Of a stretch of DNA of 27,537 nt, positions 18,507-27,537 are shown one piece after another. The DNA comes from Pleurotus ostreatus/Saccharomyces cerevisiae fusant. Its lineage: Eukaryota > Opisthokonta. The stretch spans positions 1-27,537 of the forward strand of contig JAMQCK010000342.1 of NCBI GenBank assembly GCA_024196135.1. The letters are read 5' to 3'. Every line of letters starts with the position of its first letter. The first letter of the stretch is position 1. The translations under genes and the position numbers were made by a program. The notes under the pieces were generated by a model that was given only the letters and a program-made list of their open reading frames with translations, was not told the DNA's origin and did not search any database.

Positions 18507-18873
18507 TTGATCAACATCCTCACCTTGGCTGCCACGCGGTCACCCGCGGGCCGTCCCGCTCTCGTGGCACACCCCCACACCCGGGCCGGGTTGCCCGCCT
18601 CCACGTTAAGTTGACCATATTCGGCTTTGACTGACCGGTACGTGCATTGGGTCTAATCGGATGTTGCTTCCCTTAAGCCTGACCAATGCCAACTTCAGTC
18701 CAGTCCAGTCCGTATCGTGTCCTAGCAAATACGTTATCCGTTGTGTCGATCAACGCCCCGTGCGTCTTGCCATTCAGGCGGAGTTTGAAACATCATGCCT
18801 CGATGCTGACGGCCTCATCGTGGTCCTTCAACACTACAGCCTCGTTTCTTTCATCGTGCTGGTATCGCGAGTA

Positions 18874-19499
18874 ATGAACGGCAGGAAAAAGCTGTGGAAG
18901 GCTACCCCTGCACGAGCTCTCAGGGGCGAACGCCCGAAATCACCAGACTCAGCATATTCGAACTTCGAGGAGATTTCTCAGAATGGTTCGGACGACGAAT
19001 ATGCGGAGCACCCCATCCCTGCGAAAAGGTCCCAGAAGAAACAAACCAAGACAGCTAAGCGAAGCCGAAAAAATCCCGGCGAAGTAATGCCCGCACCCTC
19101 TCCGGAAGCAGGGCCGTCGACTCGAACGACTGGCGCTTTTGGTCAGTGTTGACCTTGCTTGACCGCTTGGAGGCTTCTCAAACAAAAGGCAGATGACCAG
19201 AGTTGGCCGCTGGAGAGATTCCTGCGGATCATGCAAGAAGTCCCGGAAAAGCCAGCGCCAAGCGAGAAGTACAGCACACCCGTTGCCTGGACGGATGTTC
19301 CTGACGTAGGCCAAACAAACGAGGGCTCAGAGAGCCTGCACATTGCGGCGATTAAGCACAAGGCATTTGTTCTTCAAAGGTTAGCCAATGCGGAAGGTGA
19401 ATGTTTTTCTCTGCCTACCCATGCAGTCCCTCACGCCTCGCAGCCATAATGTCTCAGAGGAAGAAAGACATGGCATCCCTAGAAGGAGATCGAACATAG
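18874..19499 (+). CDS. small hypothetical protein, three exons, possible nuclear localisation
   Basis: Exons 18874-19141, 19193-19396 and 19444-19499 join to 528 nt (175 residues). Intron 1 is 51 nt (GTCAGT..GGCAG, with a TTGAC branch) and removes an in-frame TGA; intron 2 is 47 nt. All phases agree. The N-terminal half is acidic and basic by turns (NFEEISQNGSDDEYAEH, then KRSQKKQTKTAKRSRK, a likely nuclear signal). The C-terminal half (WPLERFLRIMQEVPEKPAP, LHIAAIKHKAFVLQRLANAE) is probably helical. The frame is open upstream to an ATG at 18661, so the true start may lie further 5'. No family recognised. Confidence 0.5.
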
Positions 19500-19649
19500 C
19501 TACAAAATTCTTGGTGGAAGGACATGAAACGGGTGGCAATGTTAGACGCTTGGGGCGGGGTCCTTGAAAAGATGCTGGAAGAGATGCTTTTTTCATCTGA
19601 GAAACATATTTGCTACGGCTGCTATATAGCAGCGCGTAGCCCCAGTAGA

Positions 19650-19740
19650 GGGACTTTGGTAGACGGTCTACACGGTCTACTTGGCCTCTATAGCCCGAAA
19701 TAGCGCTGCGTAGGTCGAGTAGACCGTAGACCAAAGTCCC
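19650..19740. repeat. 91-bp imperfect hairpin
   Basis: GGGACTTTGGTAGACGGTCT at the left pairs with AGACCGTAGACCAAAGTCCC at the right end, 20 of 22 bases over the full stem. TAGACGGTCTA units recur inside. It could be a tiny inverted-repeat element. Confidence 0.6.
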
Positions 19741-19798
19741 AACTTTCTTCCCGACGTGGGCGCACGTTTGCTGTCCAAAAGGGCCCCTTTCCGTCACG

Positions 19799-19860
19799 TA
19801 CAGTGGCGGCCAGACCAGTTGCACGCTTCACTTTTCAGAGAGAGCAGAGGCGGGTGTTGG
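19799..19860 (+). repeat. transposon-end repeat, copy B
   Basis: TACAGTGGCGGCCAGACCAG followed by TTGCACGCTTCACTTTTCAG and GCAGAGGCGGG. Matches copy A (22255-22318) and copy C (23600-23538, minus). Probably the terminus of a DNA transposon family. Confidence 0.55.
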
Positions 19861-20424
19861 ACGCGGTCGGATAATCTAACACCTTCACGGAATGCTAGAG
19901 CGTGGCGGGAAACCCCGGAACATGGATTTTCAAGGCGAAATAAGCGTGTACCCTGATATATGCCATGTGCAGTAGGTGAGGGCATGTAGTAGAATATGAC
20001 ACATACTGACATGTTTTGTGAGCATCAAGAGCGCTCCCCCGCAACATTCGTATGCCAGTGGAGTCCTTTGATAGCGCTTTCAAAGTTCTATGAAGCTTTT
20101 GAGACCCGGAGTACTACTGAATAAGTATCATGTTTTCCTCGCCAATGAGGACGCATGTAAGTCGTCTGCGCCACCCGCGAACAACGGCCAGTGAGTCTAA
20201 TCTGCAGAGTCACACCTGAATTGGTCCATGAAATTTACCTTAGGCAAGTTCGCGCTGTCACAGGGTCGCATCCAGCGAAGCTGCGGTTGAAACGATACGG
20301 TAGCGTAGAGGAGACTGACCCTCGTCCTCAGTAGACATCAGGCAAAAGCGACATCATATGTCCCCGCACTTGACCGTCCGCGTAGGGTACTTCTTGTTTC
20401 TTCAGAGTATTCCCAAATATAATA
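19861..20424. other. intergenic, no gene seen
   Basis: Short overlapping frames only, without motifs or splice structure. Confidence 0.5.
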
Positions 20425-20528
20425 ACATGTCGCGGAAACATGTCGCGGAAACATGTCGCGAAAACATGTCGCGGAAACATGTCGCGGAAACATGTCGCGA
20501 AAACATGTCGCGGAAACATGTCGCGAAA
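20425..20528. repeat. 8 x 13-bp minisatellite
   Basis: Eight head-to-tail copies of ACATGTCGCGRAA with R alternating between G and A. Each unit contains the palindrome ACATGT, and the A variants create TCGCGA. A unit of 13 shifts frame each copy, giving a 13-residue period on the minus strand (MFPRHVFATCFRD) that is probably not translated. Confidence 0.9.
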
Positions 20529-22254
20529 TTATGAGATGCCCCGCTAGCCTACTGCCAGATGCAATGAACACTGTCATTGAAGGTGAAGTGTCGGCTCATT
20601 TCTGACTACTGTCGGGCGCGAGTATCATTGAGACAAAAGTGGTATATCCTTGGCTAGCAGTTCCGAGTTCTGCTCTCCTACATAACAAGCTCCTGTAGCT
20701 GATGTGAGTCGTGGGTGGGGACGGCGACCACCCATTTGTGTGCGGTCACAAATTCAATAGTGCTCCGTCGAGTGACTGACAGCCCGGGGCCATACAAGGT
20801 GGCTGCTTAGGTACGTCCCCCAGCTAGACTATTCCCTTCTTTCCATCTTACAGCTTCAAGAGTGTTCCCTGGCTAATGCTCTAGCGCCGCTTTTCTCGCT
20901 CTAAACGTGTCATACTGACGTGTCAAAACGCTGATGGAGGTTGAGATACTTCGCCTCACTCGTACTTCCAGGTGGCCCTGGAGTTTGTCACGACCTCAAG
21001 GAACACTTCCAAAACTAATGTAATGGTGAGACTTGAAATGTGTACGATAATAGCTTTTCCCCCCTAATGTAGCGTCGCCAGGATCTCAAAAAGCACGCCT
21101 ACACCCTACACCGTTCTTCAGACGGATTTACGGAACTTCTGACTTCTGACATTCCAATGTCATGTCCGAGCTCCCAGTGGCGATGAACCTTGCGAAAACG
21201 CCATTTATGGCACCTACAAGAGGCTTGCACTAAAATGTGGGCAAACAGCCACATGTACAAGGGATATGTAAGTAAAGCCGCCCGAGAGGGATCTTTGGAA
21301 GTAGATTTGAAGGAAATCCGACTGGTGCTTGTAGAGAAAAGGGCGAGTGATCCGGTGGGCTGCACCTTACCTGTCACGCCACACAATATAGAGCTAAGAC
21401 GCTATGGGACTCGCCGGGATGACACATCTTGCAAGGAGTGCGCGCAATACTATTACCACACCATCGAGCTTTTGTGAAACCGAATGGACAGCAGTAGTGG
21501 GTGACTTCCCGTAAGAATTTGGTACAAATGGCACAGCCTCCACTTTAGTCGAGGGACTTGGAAAGCGCGCACCACCGTAAGCACCAACGGACCAGATCAT
21601 TTCCAGAGCTTTCCTGCCGCGCCATTTGATGGGACGCACAGCGTCCGAATTCGGAAGGTGCACCTGCTGTCCTCTTCAACGCATTTTACCTGCTTCAGAA
21701 TGGCAGGGTATGAATATTACAGCACATACAAGCAAAATAGAGGTCGAGCGGGAGCGATAGAGGGGGTACAAGACTCGCTATGGAGGGGACGCTGAAGTGA
21801 GTGGACGCCACGCGATCAGCGTGATGACGTCACAAAAGCAGTTTGGAAACCCTCCGTGATCTGGAAAGGTTTTGAATTTCAAATCGCACATTGCCTTCCC
21901 TCCGGCATCGCGGCGTGACGCAAATTTAGCTGTGCGAAATGGGTTTGGTCGACCAAATTCCTTGCGGGAAGTCACCCAGGAGGTCATTAGCATCGGGGCC
22001 GGCGCTTTTAGAACGATTTCACACACCATTTCGGACGGATAATTCACAACAACGCGGCCAATCATTGCGTATGCAGAAGGCAGAGAACAAAAGAGGCCCG
22101 CATTGGCCGGATGGCAAGGAAATACATGCCAGCATCGGTAGAGAGTGAAAATCGCGATTTTGGGCCCAAATCCCTCCATTATGGACCTATGCAGTATGTC
22201 GCACAGTTCGGGGACCGCTGTGACCTGTGACAATTGGCCGTTGGGTGTTGTTCA
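20529..22254. other. intergenic, no supported gene
   Basis: The best frames are 21190-21477 (plus, non-ATG start, with an internal GTAAGT) and 22178-21778 (minus, about 130 codons from an ATG, MEGFGPKIAIFTLYR). Both are within chance length and match no family I know. Confidence 0.4.
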
Positions 22255-22318
22255 TATAGTGGCAGCCAGATCAATTGCGCGCTTCTCTTTCTGAGAAGGA
22301 GCGCCGAGGCGAGCACTA
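22255..22318 (+). repeat. transposon-end repeat, copy A
   Basis: TATAGTGGCAGCCAGATCAA then TTGCGCGCTTCTCTTTCTGA and GAGCGCCGAGGCG. See copies B (19799) and C (23538). Confidence 0.55.
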
Positions 22319-22499
22319 GACTGTATTTTGCAACAGGGTTTTCCGACCTCTTTCCCGTTTTGCTAGCGGGCACCTGCCATATTCGGTCGACCTTCGTCGC
22401 CCAGCTCTCGGCCTTCCTCCCCCCCAAAATTTCATGGTGAAACTTCGCATATGAGTTCATATCCACGTCAAAAGCTTGCCTGACCTTTCTCGAGTGCAT

Positions 22500-23270
22500 T
22501 CGAAGACGACGAGGTTGCACAGGCCCCCCGGCATCTCACCAAAATGTTCGATCTTAATGCGACGGATTGAAGGCCCAAAATGCGCTGACGTTCGATCCCA
22601 GTGCGCCGGAATCAGGCAAAACTGCGAGGTAGGTTCGATCCAAAATGCGACGTTCGGGCCTTGTCGTCGCCCAGGTTCGACCATAACCTCCGTGCCCATA
22701 GATGCCTCGCCTTCAACAAAGGGTGAAACAGCTGGCCTTGTCATCACGCTACCTGGTAACGCACGAATGCCTCAAGCACACCAACACCGGTGCGACGCTC
22801 ACCAGCACGTCTAACTTCACTGTTTCTTCAGCTTCTGCAGATGCGAAAGCTAGGAAGATACGACCTTCGTCAACGCGCGAGATGAGGCGCGTCGTGCTTG
22901 GTTTCTCCCCGTCTCTAGTGCGTCCCCTCCCGCTCATCCCCGTCCTGGATCATCTCTCTTACCCTCCAATCTCCTGCCATCAACTAATACGAACTTCTCG
23001 AGCGGGTCAACGTCTTCGCTTCTGCGCGTCAAAATGGCCTGGCTTGAATAAGGCAAGCACGCAGCGCGGTCGGCGTGTGCCGCAACGCCGAACCGAACTG
23101 CGACGCAGACCAACCTTTCTCGACACGTGTGAGTAGGAAATGGACCGAAAGAGCATCGCAATCGAGGTATAATCCCCGAAATTCGTCAACTACTGTCTCT
23201 GAGACCGTCCATGGCTTTTCAAACCTCAGTGTACAATACAAACCTGTAAGAAATGCATTTCTAACGCTGT
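22500..23270. mobile_element. internally deleted, non-autonomous copy of the 5.8-8.8 kb element
   Basis: 22537-22690 matches 5817-5997 (CTCACCAAAATGTTCGATC, CAGTGCGCCGG, TTCGATCC motifs) and 22722-23260 matches 8281-8805. About 2.3 kb holding the transposase is missing between them. Divergence between copies is substantial, so the deletion copy is not recent. No protein is encoded. Confidence 0.6.
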
Positions 23271-23537
23271 ATCAAACAGTTCTTCACAAACAGTTTCAAA
23301 CACCATACTTACTTACATATAGCGGGCATTTCTAACACTTACTAACTTACTAGCTTACAGGGGCCCTGGTAATTTTATACGGGCCCTATGGTGCTAAGTG
23401 CCCTAACGTACCATACCACGTATATCTCGCAGACCACCCTCCCCCCCCCCCCCCTTTGCGCTTGCAACTTCGTATCTGGTGGTTTGCAGACACGCTCTAT
23501 TGATCTACAAAAAAAGAGTTGGAAGACGCTGCCCAAC
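23271..23537. other. intergenic with poly-C run and two GGGCCC sites
   Basis: Two GGGCCC sites (near 23361 and 23382) flank an AT-rich stretch, and a 14-C run lies at 23441-23454. No gene. Confidence 0.5.
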
Positions 23538-23600
23538 GACCGCCCCGGCGCTCTTTCCCAAAAAAAAAGGAGGGGGCAATTGATCTGTCCGCAACTGTAA
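23538..23600 (-). repeat. transposon-end repeat, copy C
   Basis: On the minus strand: TTACAGTTGCGGACAGATCA, then ATTGCC, a T-rich run and GAGCGCCGGGGCGG. Inverted relative to copies A and B. Confidence 0.5.
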
Positions 23601-23770
23601 GTCATTTTGACCTGTGACGCGAACCTGCGGTCGAAACAATACAGTAGTAGAGAAATTTCTCGAGTTCTTCACGCTATGCGAAGATCATCGGCTTGCCGCC
23701 TAGTGCAGACTCTCGGTCCATCCTACATTCATTCTGCTGCTGCTTGATTTGATCAACGTTTCACTTGAAT

Positions 23771-23845
23771 TTTCACTTGCCCTGTCGTTAGTGACTTCTC
23801 TAATGCGTCCTAATTTCCGATCTATCCACTGTAAGTAGCTCCCGT
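23771..23845 (+). repeat. relative of the inverted-repeat arm at 14420-14520
   Basis: TTTCACTTGAATTTTCACTT then GCCCTGTCGTTAGTGACTTC parallels TTTCACTT..CACTTGCGCCTTCGTTAGTGA at 14428-14480. It lies outside the main cluster, so the family is dispersed. Confidence 0.45.
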
Positions 23846-24515
23846 GTATTACGTGTATAGTAGCATGAAATGGTCTTGTGAGTTACGAGCCCCAGAGACT
23901 ATTGCAGGTCCTTAGGACCAACTCAGGACCAAAGATTGCTTAGAACACATCAAGTTGAACTCGATGTGATCAGAAGATGCATGTGCACGCAACATCAATC
24001 TGCTTGACGGGATGTCATGGATGCGCATCACGTGCTACCTGACGCCGTTGAAGACCTTGGGTGGGCGCCGCGGAGAACCCTGGCCAGCTTTGCGTGAGTC
24101 GTCGGCATAGTCGGGTGGCATTCGGCGGCCTGGAGAACCCTTTGGTCGACCACCAAGCCCCCGATCGCGTTTCACGGGTCACAGCTGGAGGTCAGATTGC
24201 TGGCCTTGGGACATACCGAGTATGGCAATTTTGTCGCCAGAAAATCTGAAAAAAAATCAAGCTTTCTGCTCCGGTCATGTTCCCCGGATGCCTGGTTGCC
24301 TCTGTCGCGATTTTCATGGTTACGGCCTGGTTACATCCATACAGGTAGGTACAATAGTAGATCATGTTGCATATTGCACGGTGTGCGATTCTCTGACATC
24401 CTTTCCACGCGTGGATTCGAGGTCAAGGCCTCGCAGCCGGTATTCTTGAGACGTGGTGCGTGACGTTGTCGAGCCCGCATCTTCATAGTCTTGGTGGCAA
24501 AGGATCAATCGCTGG
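23846..24515. other. intergenic, no gene seen
   Basis: Frames of 60-88 codons on the plus strand share no motif with known families. Confidence 0.45.
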
Positions 24516-24797
24516 TCAGATCGATTGTCTCGCCTGGGAGGAAAGTGGAAACTTGTTCCAACTTGACAGTACACCGCCCTCGCTGATTGTACAGCTTGGC
24601 GCGGGCTTGGCGCAGGTTCTCCTGTAACGGCACATGAGGTTGGACTGATATATGCGGCAACCTAACGGCCAGCCAACCTCAGCTCGACGAACCGCTTCCT
24701 CTTGTTGCTCGATCGATACGATATCTATTAATTCTTTCTTTACAACCGATATGGCCTCAACGGGCTCGTTGAATGCCTTGCGTTTGGATCCGATCAC
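24516..24797 (-). other. possible 3' exon or separate fragment
   Basis: A minus-strand frame begins after a CTTCCTCAG acceptor-like site (near 24813) and reads GSKRKAFNEPVEAISVVKKE then LIDIVSIEQQEEAVRRAEV. Such a basic KRK/VKKE-LID tail is common at the C-terminus of DUF7918-type fungal proteins, so it may once have belonged to the gene at 25044-25687. I cannot find a donor that connects them, because exon 3 of that gene ends in a stop. Confidence 0.25.
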
Positions 24798-25043
24798 CGA
24801 CCTCGACCCTGAGGAAGAGGGGCAACGGATGGAATGGCGATCAGGGGGGGGTATATGTTTCTGGGCTCGGAGTATGTCTTGACGGAGCGCGAGTTACTCC
24901 TTGACACCGTCAAGAGTGAATTATCGCACCTCTGGTATTGTACAGAAACGTGAACACGGCGATGGGTGACCGATCCATGGTGACACTGTAGATGGTATCT
25001 GATGGTATACGGATCGGCCTTGGTGTACCGAGCCTGAATGCGT

Positions 25044-25687
25044 TCAATGGTTGTGCGACTTGTAAAGGTAGAAGGTAACGAACGTCACCATATGTTTTCG
25101 TCCTTTGCTCTGTTTCTCCGACACTTCTGACACGTCTGCTACATGGGTAGGGTTAGGCAAGAACCCGTCAGCATGGGGAGCCATCTGTGATCGCCACACT
25201 TCCACGACGATTTCGCCGAGATTCCGTGCCTTCAAGTGATCAGGTGTCTGTCTGCCTATCATCAATGAGGACAGTGTATTCACGCTGGGATGTTATGCCT
25301 CTACCCACCTAGAAGCCCTATGTTGGAGAACAGAAAGGGACGAAGCTCACAAGCAGGGGTGGTGAGCCCTTCAATCGCTACCTCATCATCTCCGTCCTTG
25401 GTCAAGATCGTGTACGCCTTCAGGTGCCCGTCGATGATTACATCGACGTTGAGGTCGCAAGTTCCTTTTCGTGCCTGCTGTCCTGCATCACAAACGTGGA
25501 TCGAGAACATCTGCAGCTTAGTCCTCAGCAAAAGTACCTGCCCATATCGGTGCAACCGTCAGCGAACCTGTTCGTCCTGAGAGATGATATAACTTTTTCC
25601 CGATTGTCTCCCCGAATATTCGGTGTCGAACTCGCTGAGAGTGACGCCGCGCGACCGAACCTGACATTCGATGCTGGAAAGTCGCAT
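25044..25687 (-). CDS. DUF7918-like hypothetical protein, three exons
   Basis: Exons 25687-25568, 25510-25309 and 25255-25044 join to 534 nt (177 residues). The introns are 57 nt (GTTCGC..GACTAAGCTGCAG) and 53 nt (GTGGGT..GATAG), and the phases agree at both junctions. The order of blocks fits the DUF7918-type family of Agaricomycetes as I remember it: an N-terminal strand region (MRLSSIECQVRSRGVTLSEF), then FSIHVCDAG, NVDVIIDGHLKAY and ACELRPFLFSNIGLL, then LGEIVVEVWRSQMAP and HMVTFVTFYLY. That family has no known biochemical role. The protein is shorter than usual at the C-terminus (see the fragment at 24516-24797). Family name uncertain; coding status is better supported by the three concordant exons. 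Confidence 0.6.
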
Positions 25688-27537
25688 GGCAGGTAGAACT
25701 CTTTAATGGAAGTATTAGCCTGCTTGTGTGCTTGGGACTACCACGCTGGAGTCCACTCAATCACAGAAAGACGTTTCCGTCCGATGGTGGGAGCAGAGAA
25801 ACAAAAAGCACCACCACACTTGCGTGCGGGTTTATTGATCGCTTACGTCAGCTTTGACGTTGCCTTTCGCAAGATCCTGGAGAAATATGAGGCAGAAGAA
25901 CTCTGACTTTGTTATGGTTGCCCTCGACTTGCTTTGTAAACAAGTGCAACTTGTTTTCCCGGTCTTACTCGATAAGAGCTTCCCGAGCACTGGTGAGCTC
26001 AGCGCGCGGGTCTCTGTACATATGCTCAAAATTTTACATGGGACTTCGTGCCCTTACAAGCACATGTCCATCAATTTTTGTGAGGAATAGTCGGAGGTTA
26101 CGCTGCCTCGCAGGGCCAGAAGTGTTTCTTTCTTTGGGGCTATTGGCAATATTGAATGTCCAGTGTAGCATTCAGACCAGTAGTCAGTTGATGCCCTCCG
26201 ACCTTGCACTTGCTGGGGCCTCGTGTCTTGGCACGTCGGCCAAATAGGCTCAATTATCGTCCAGGTCTCGCGAATCTTAGTGCGCATTCATGCAGATTCA
26301 TTTCTGCTTGTTTCGAGAATTTGTAAACACATTCAGAATATTGTATCTGAGTACCGACCCCTATTGTTACCGTATATAGGACTATTAACTTGGAAATCAG
26401 GTGTCAGAAAATTGAGATGATCCTGATACAATCGCTTGCAGAGTAGATTGCAGTCTCGTGCTGCAAAATCTCGAGCACGCGGCCACTGTAAATGAACCAG
26501 ACGCGTCACTCGGGGGTTATTAGAGTAGGGTTGCTGCATAATATATTACAATCTATCAAGATCTTTCAGTAAAGTCTTTCGCTCCGTGCATAATGTATAC
26601 TCCATCTTAGTAAAGTCTCTAGGTGATATAATGTACGCGAAGGCGTCTAACAGGGCCTAGCGTGCCCGCGCTCGCCCAAGGTCCCCACTCCACCGACCCA
26701 TTCTCATCATTTTGCTTCGACTTTCTCAATTGCCGCTTGTATTTTTCGTAGAAAACATCATGTCACCTACGAACTGGGCGGTGCATAAATTACTGAGCGA
26801 ACATTACTGAGCAAACCTACTCTATTGACGCCCTGGGCTTGCATGTATGGGTCCCTGGCGACCCGACGGCACACACGTGCTCAAAAGTTTGCAGTACGAG
26901 ACTGCATTTTGTTGTGCACACAACTGCACAATGTATGTTTTAGGACGAGAAAAGAAGCGCACAAGCAGGGACACCCTCCCCTTCAGAAACGCCGCCTTGC
27001 CGACTGTTCCCACATCTGTAAAATCAGGGGAAGAACTAATATCATATATCGTGTATATAAAGAGCGCTACATACAGAATTGCAGCTCATCCGATAGGATG
27101 ATGAGCGATACATGCGGTGAAGGCCTCGTAGAAGGGAGAGGGCCACCATCACCACTGTCTGATGAATTATCAGCGTCCAAAGCGCCGGTATACCTGGTTA
27201 AATTTCAGGGAACCTTCTCTGTGCTATACTTGACCCATGAGTGTCATTTCTGGGCAAAAGCGCTGGTCCTAAACCGGATTAAACACGGTGTTTTGGAGGG
27301 TGGGTACAAAGAGGGTTCCCCACCCAACAGCTGGCCCCCCTCTGTTCAGCTCGACTCTTCACGGATTTGTCTAGAATCGATTATGCAGATACTCTACGAC
27401 ATGATCCATCTATTGCCAATGCACGGCGGTCACAGTCCGCATACATCTTCCAGGGGTGGGGGCGGCGCGGTAATTCCGTTTTGGATGGGGGTTACGGTCA
27501 GTTTTCAGCACCTCTGCTTGCGCTCTGCACAATGGTA
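25688..27537. other. intergenic to window end, no supported gene
   Basis: Plus-strand frames at 25706-25906, 25854-26247 and 26847-27101 overlap each other and minus-strand frames, without recognisable motifs or intron structure. Confidence 0.45.

Noticed and set aside
20328..20577. Repeat-encoded protein (MFPRHVFATCFRD) as a gene
   Set aside because: A 13-bp repeat automatically gives a 13-residue period in any open frame; no other support.
21778..22233. 151-codon minus-strand frame
   Set aside because: Starts at a non-ATG codon; length near the chance expectation; no family or splice support.
25142..25160. GGGTAGGGTTAGG as a telomere-like tract
   Set aside because: Only about one and a half units and part of exon 3 of the 25044-25687 gene.
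1..27537. CRISPR arrays, tRNA, rRNA, prokaryotic operons or reverse transcriptase
   Set aside because: No spaced direct-repeat array, no cloverleaf or rRNA core seen, no RT motif; introns show a eukaryotic genome.

Overview
The window looks like filamentous basidiomycete DNA, probably Agaricomycetes. The evidence is about 50-nt introns (GTRNGT donors, CTRAY-like branch sites, YAG acceptors), a MYND-finger protein of a type expanded in mushroom-forming fungi, a Plavaka-family transposase, and TTAGGG telomere repeats. All gene models were made by hand from reading frames and splice signals. Family names come from recognised motifs, not from searches. The region is gene-poor and repeat-rich, as expected near a chromosome end.

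Layout, left to right. 1-1.8 kb: no convincing gene. 1808-3698 (minus): an intact three-exon MYND zinc-finger gene. 3.7-5.7 kb: small inverted repeats and a doubtful minus-strand gene. 5.75-8.8 kb: a decayed Plavaka transposon. Its transposase (minus, 6218-7826) has two frameshifts, and a foldback element cuts its C-terminus. 8798-11101 (plus): a broken multi-exon gene of a repetitive fungal family. 11668-12352 (plus): an apparently intact three-exon gene whose first 20 residues copy the histone H3 tail but which has no histone fold. 13.1-15 kb: an inverted-repeat cluster dense in TCACGCA. 15-17.4 kb: GC-rich degenerate subtelomeric duplications ending in about 16 TTAGGG units and a 20-N gap.

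After the gap, the 296 bp that preceded the telomere tract are repeated with one mismatch and then run on into ordinary sequence. This is either a scaffold join between a telomere-capped end and an uncapped copy of the same locus, or a de novo telomere addition. The right part holds two probable small nuclear-type genes (17926-18506 and 18874-19499, plus), a 13-bp minisatellite (20425-20528), a deletion derivative of the 5.8-8.8 kb element (22.5-23.27 kb), three copies of another transposon end, and a minus-strand three-exon gene resembling fungal DUF7918 proteins (25044-25687).

No operon-like or pathway logic links the genes; they look like independent accessory genes among transposon debris. 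The best candidate for undescribed biology is the H3-tail protein at 11668-12352. The telomere/gap junction is the most important structural point.
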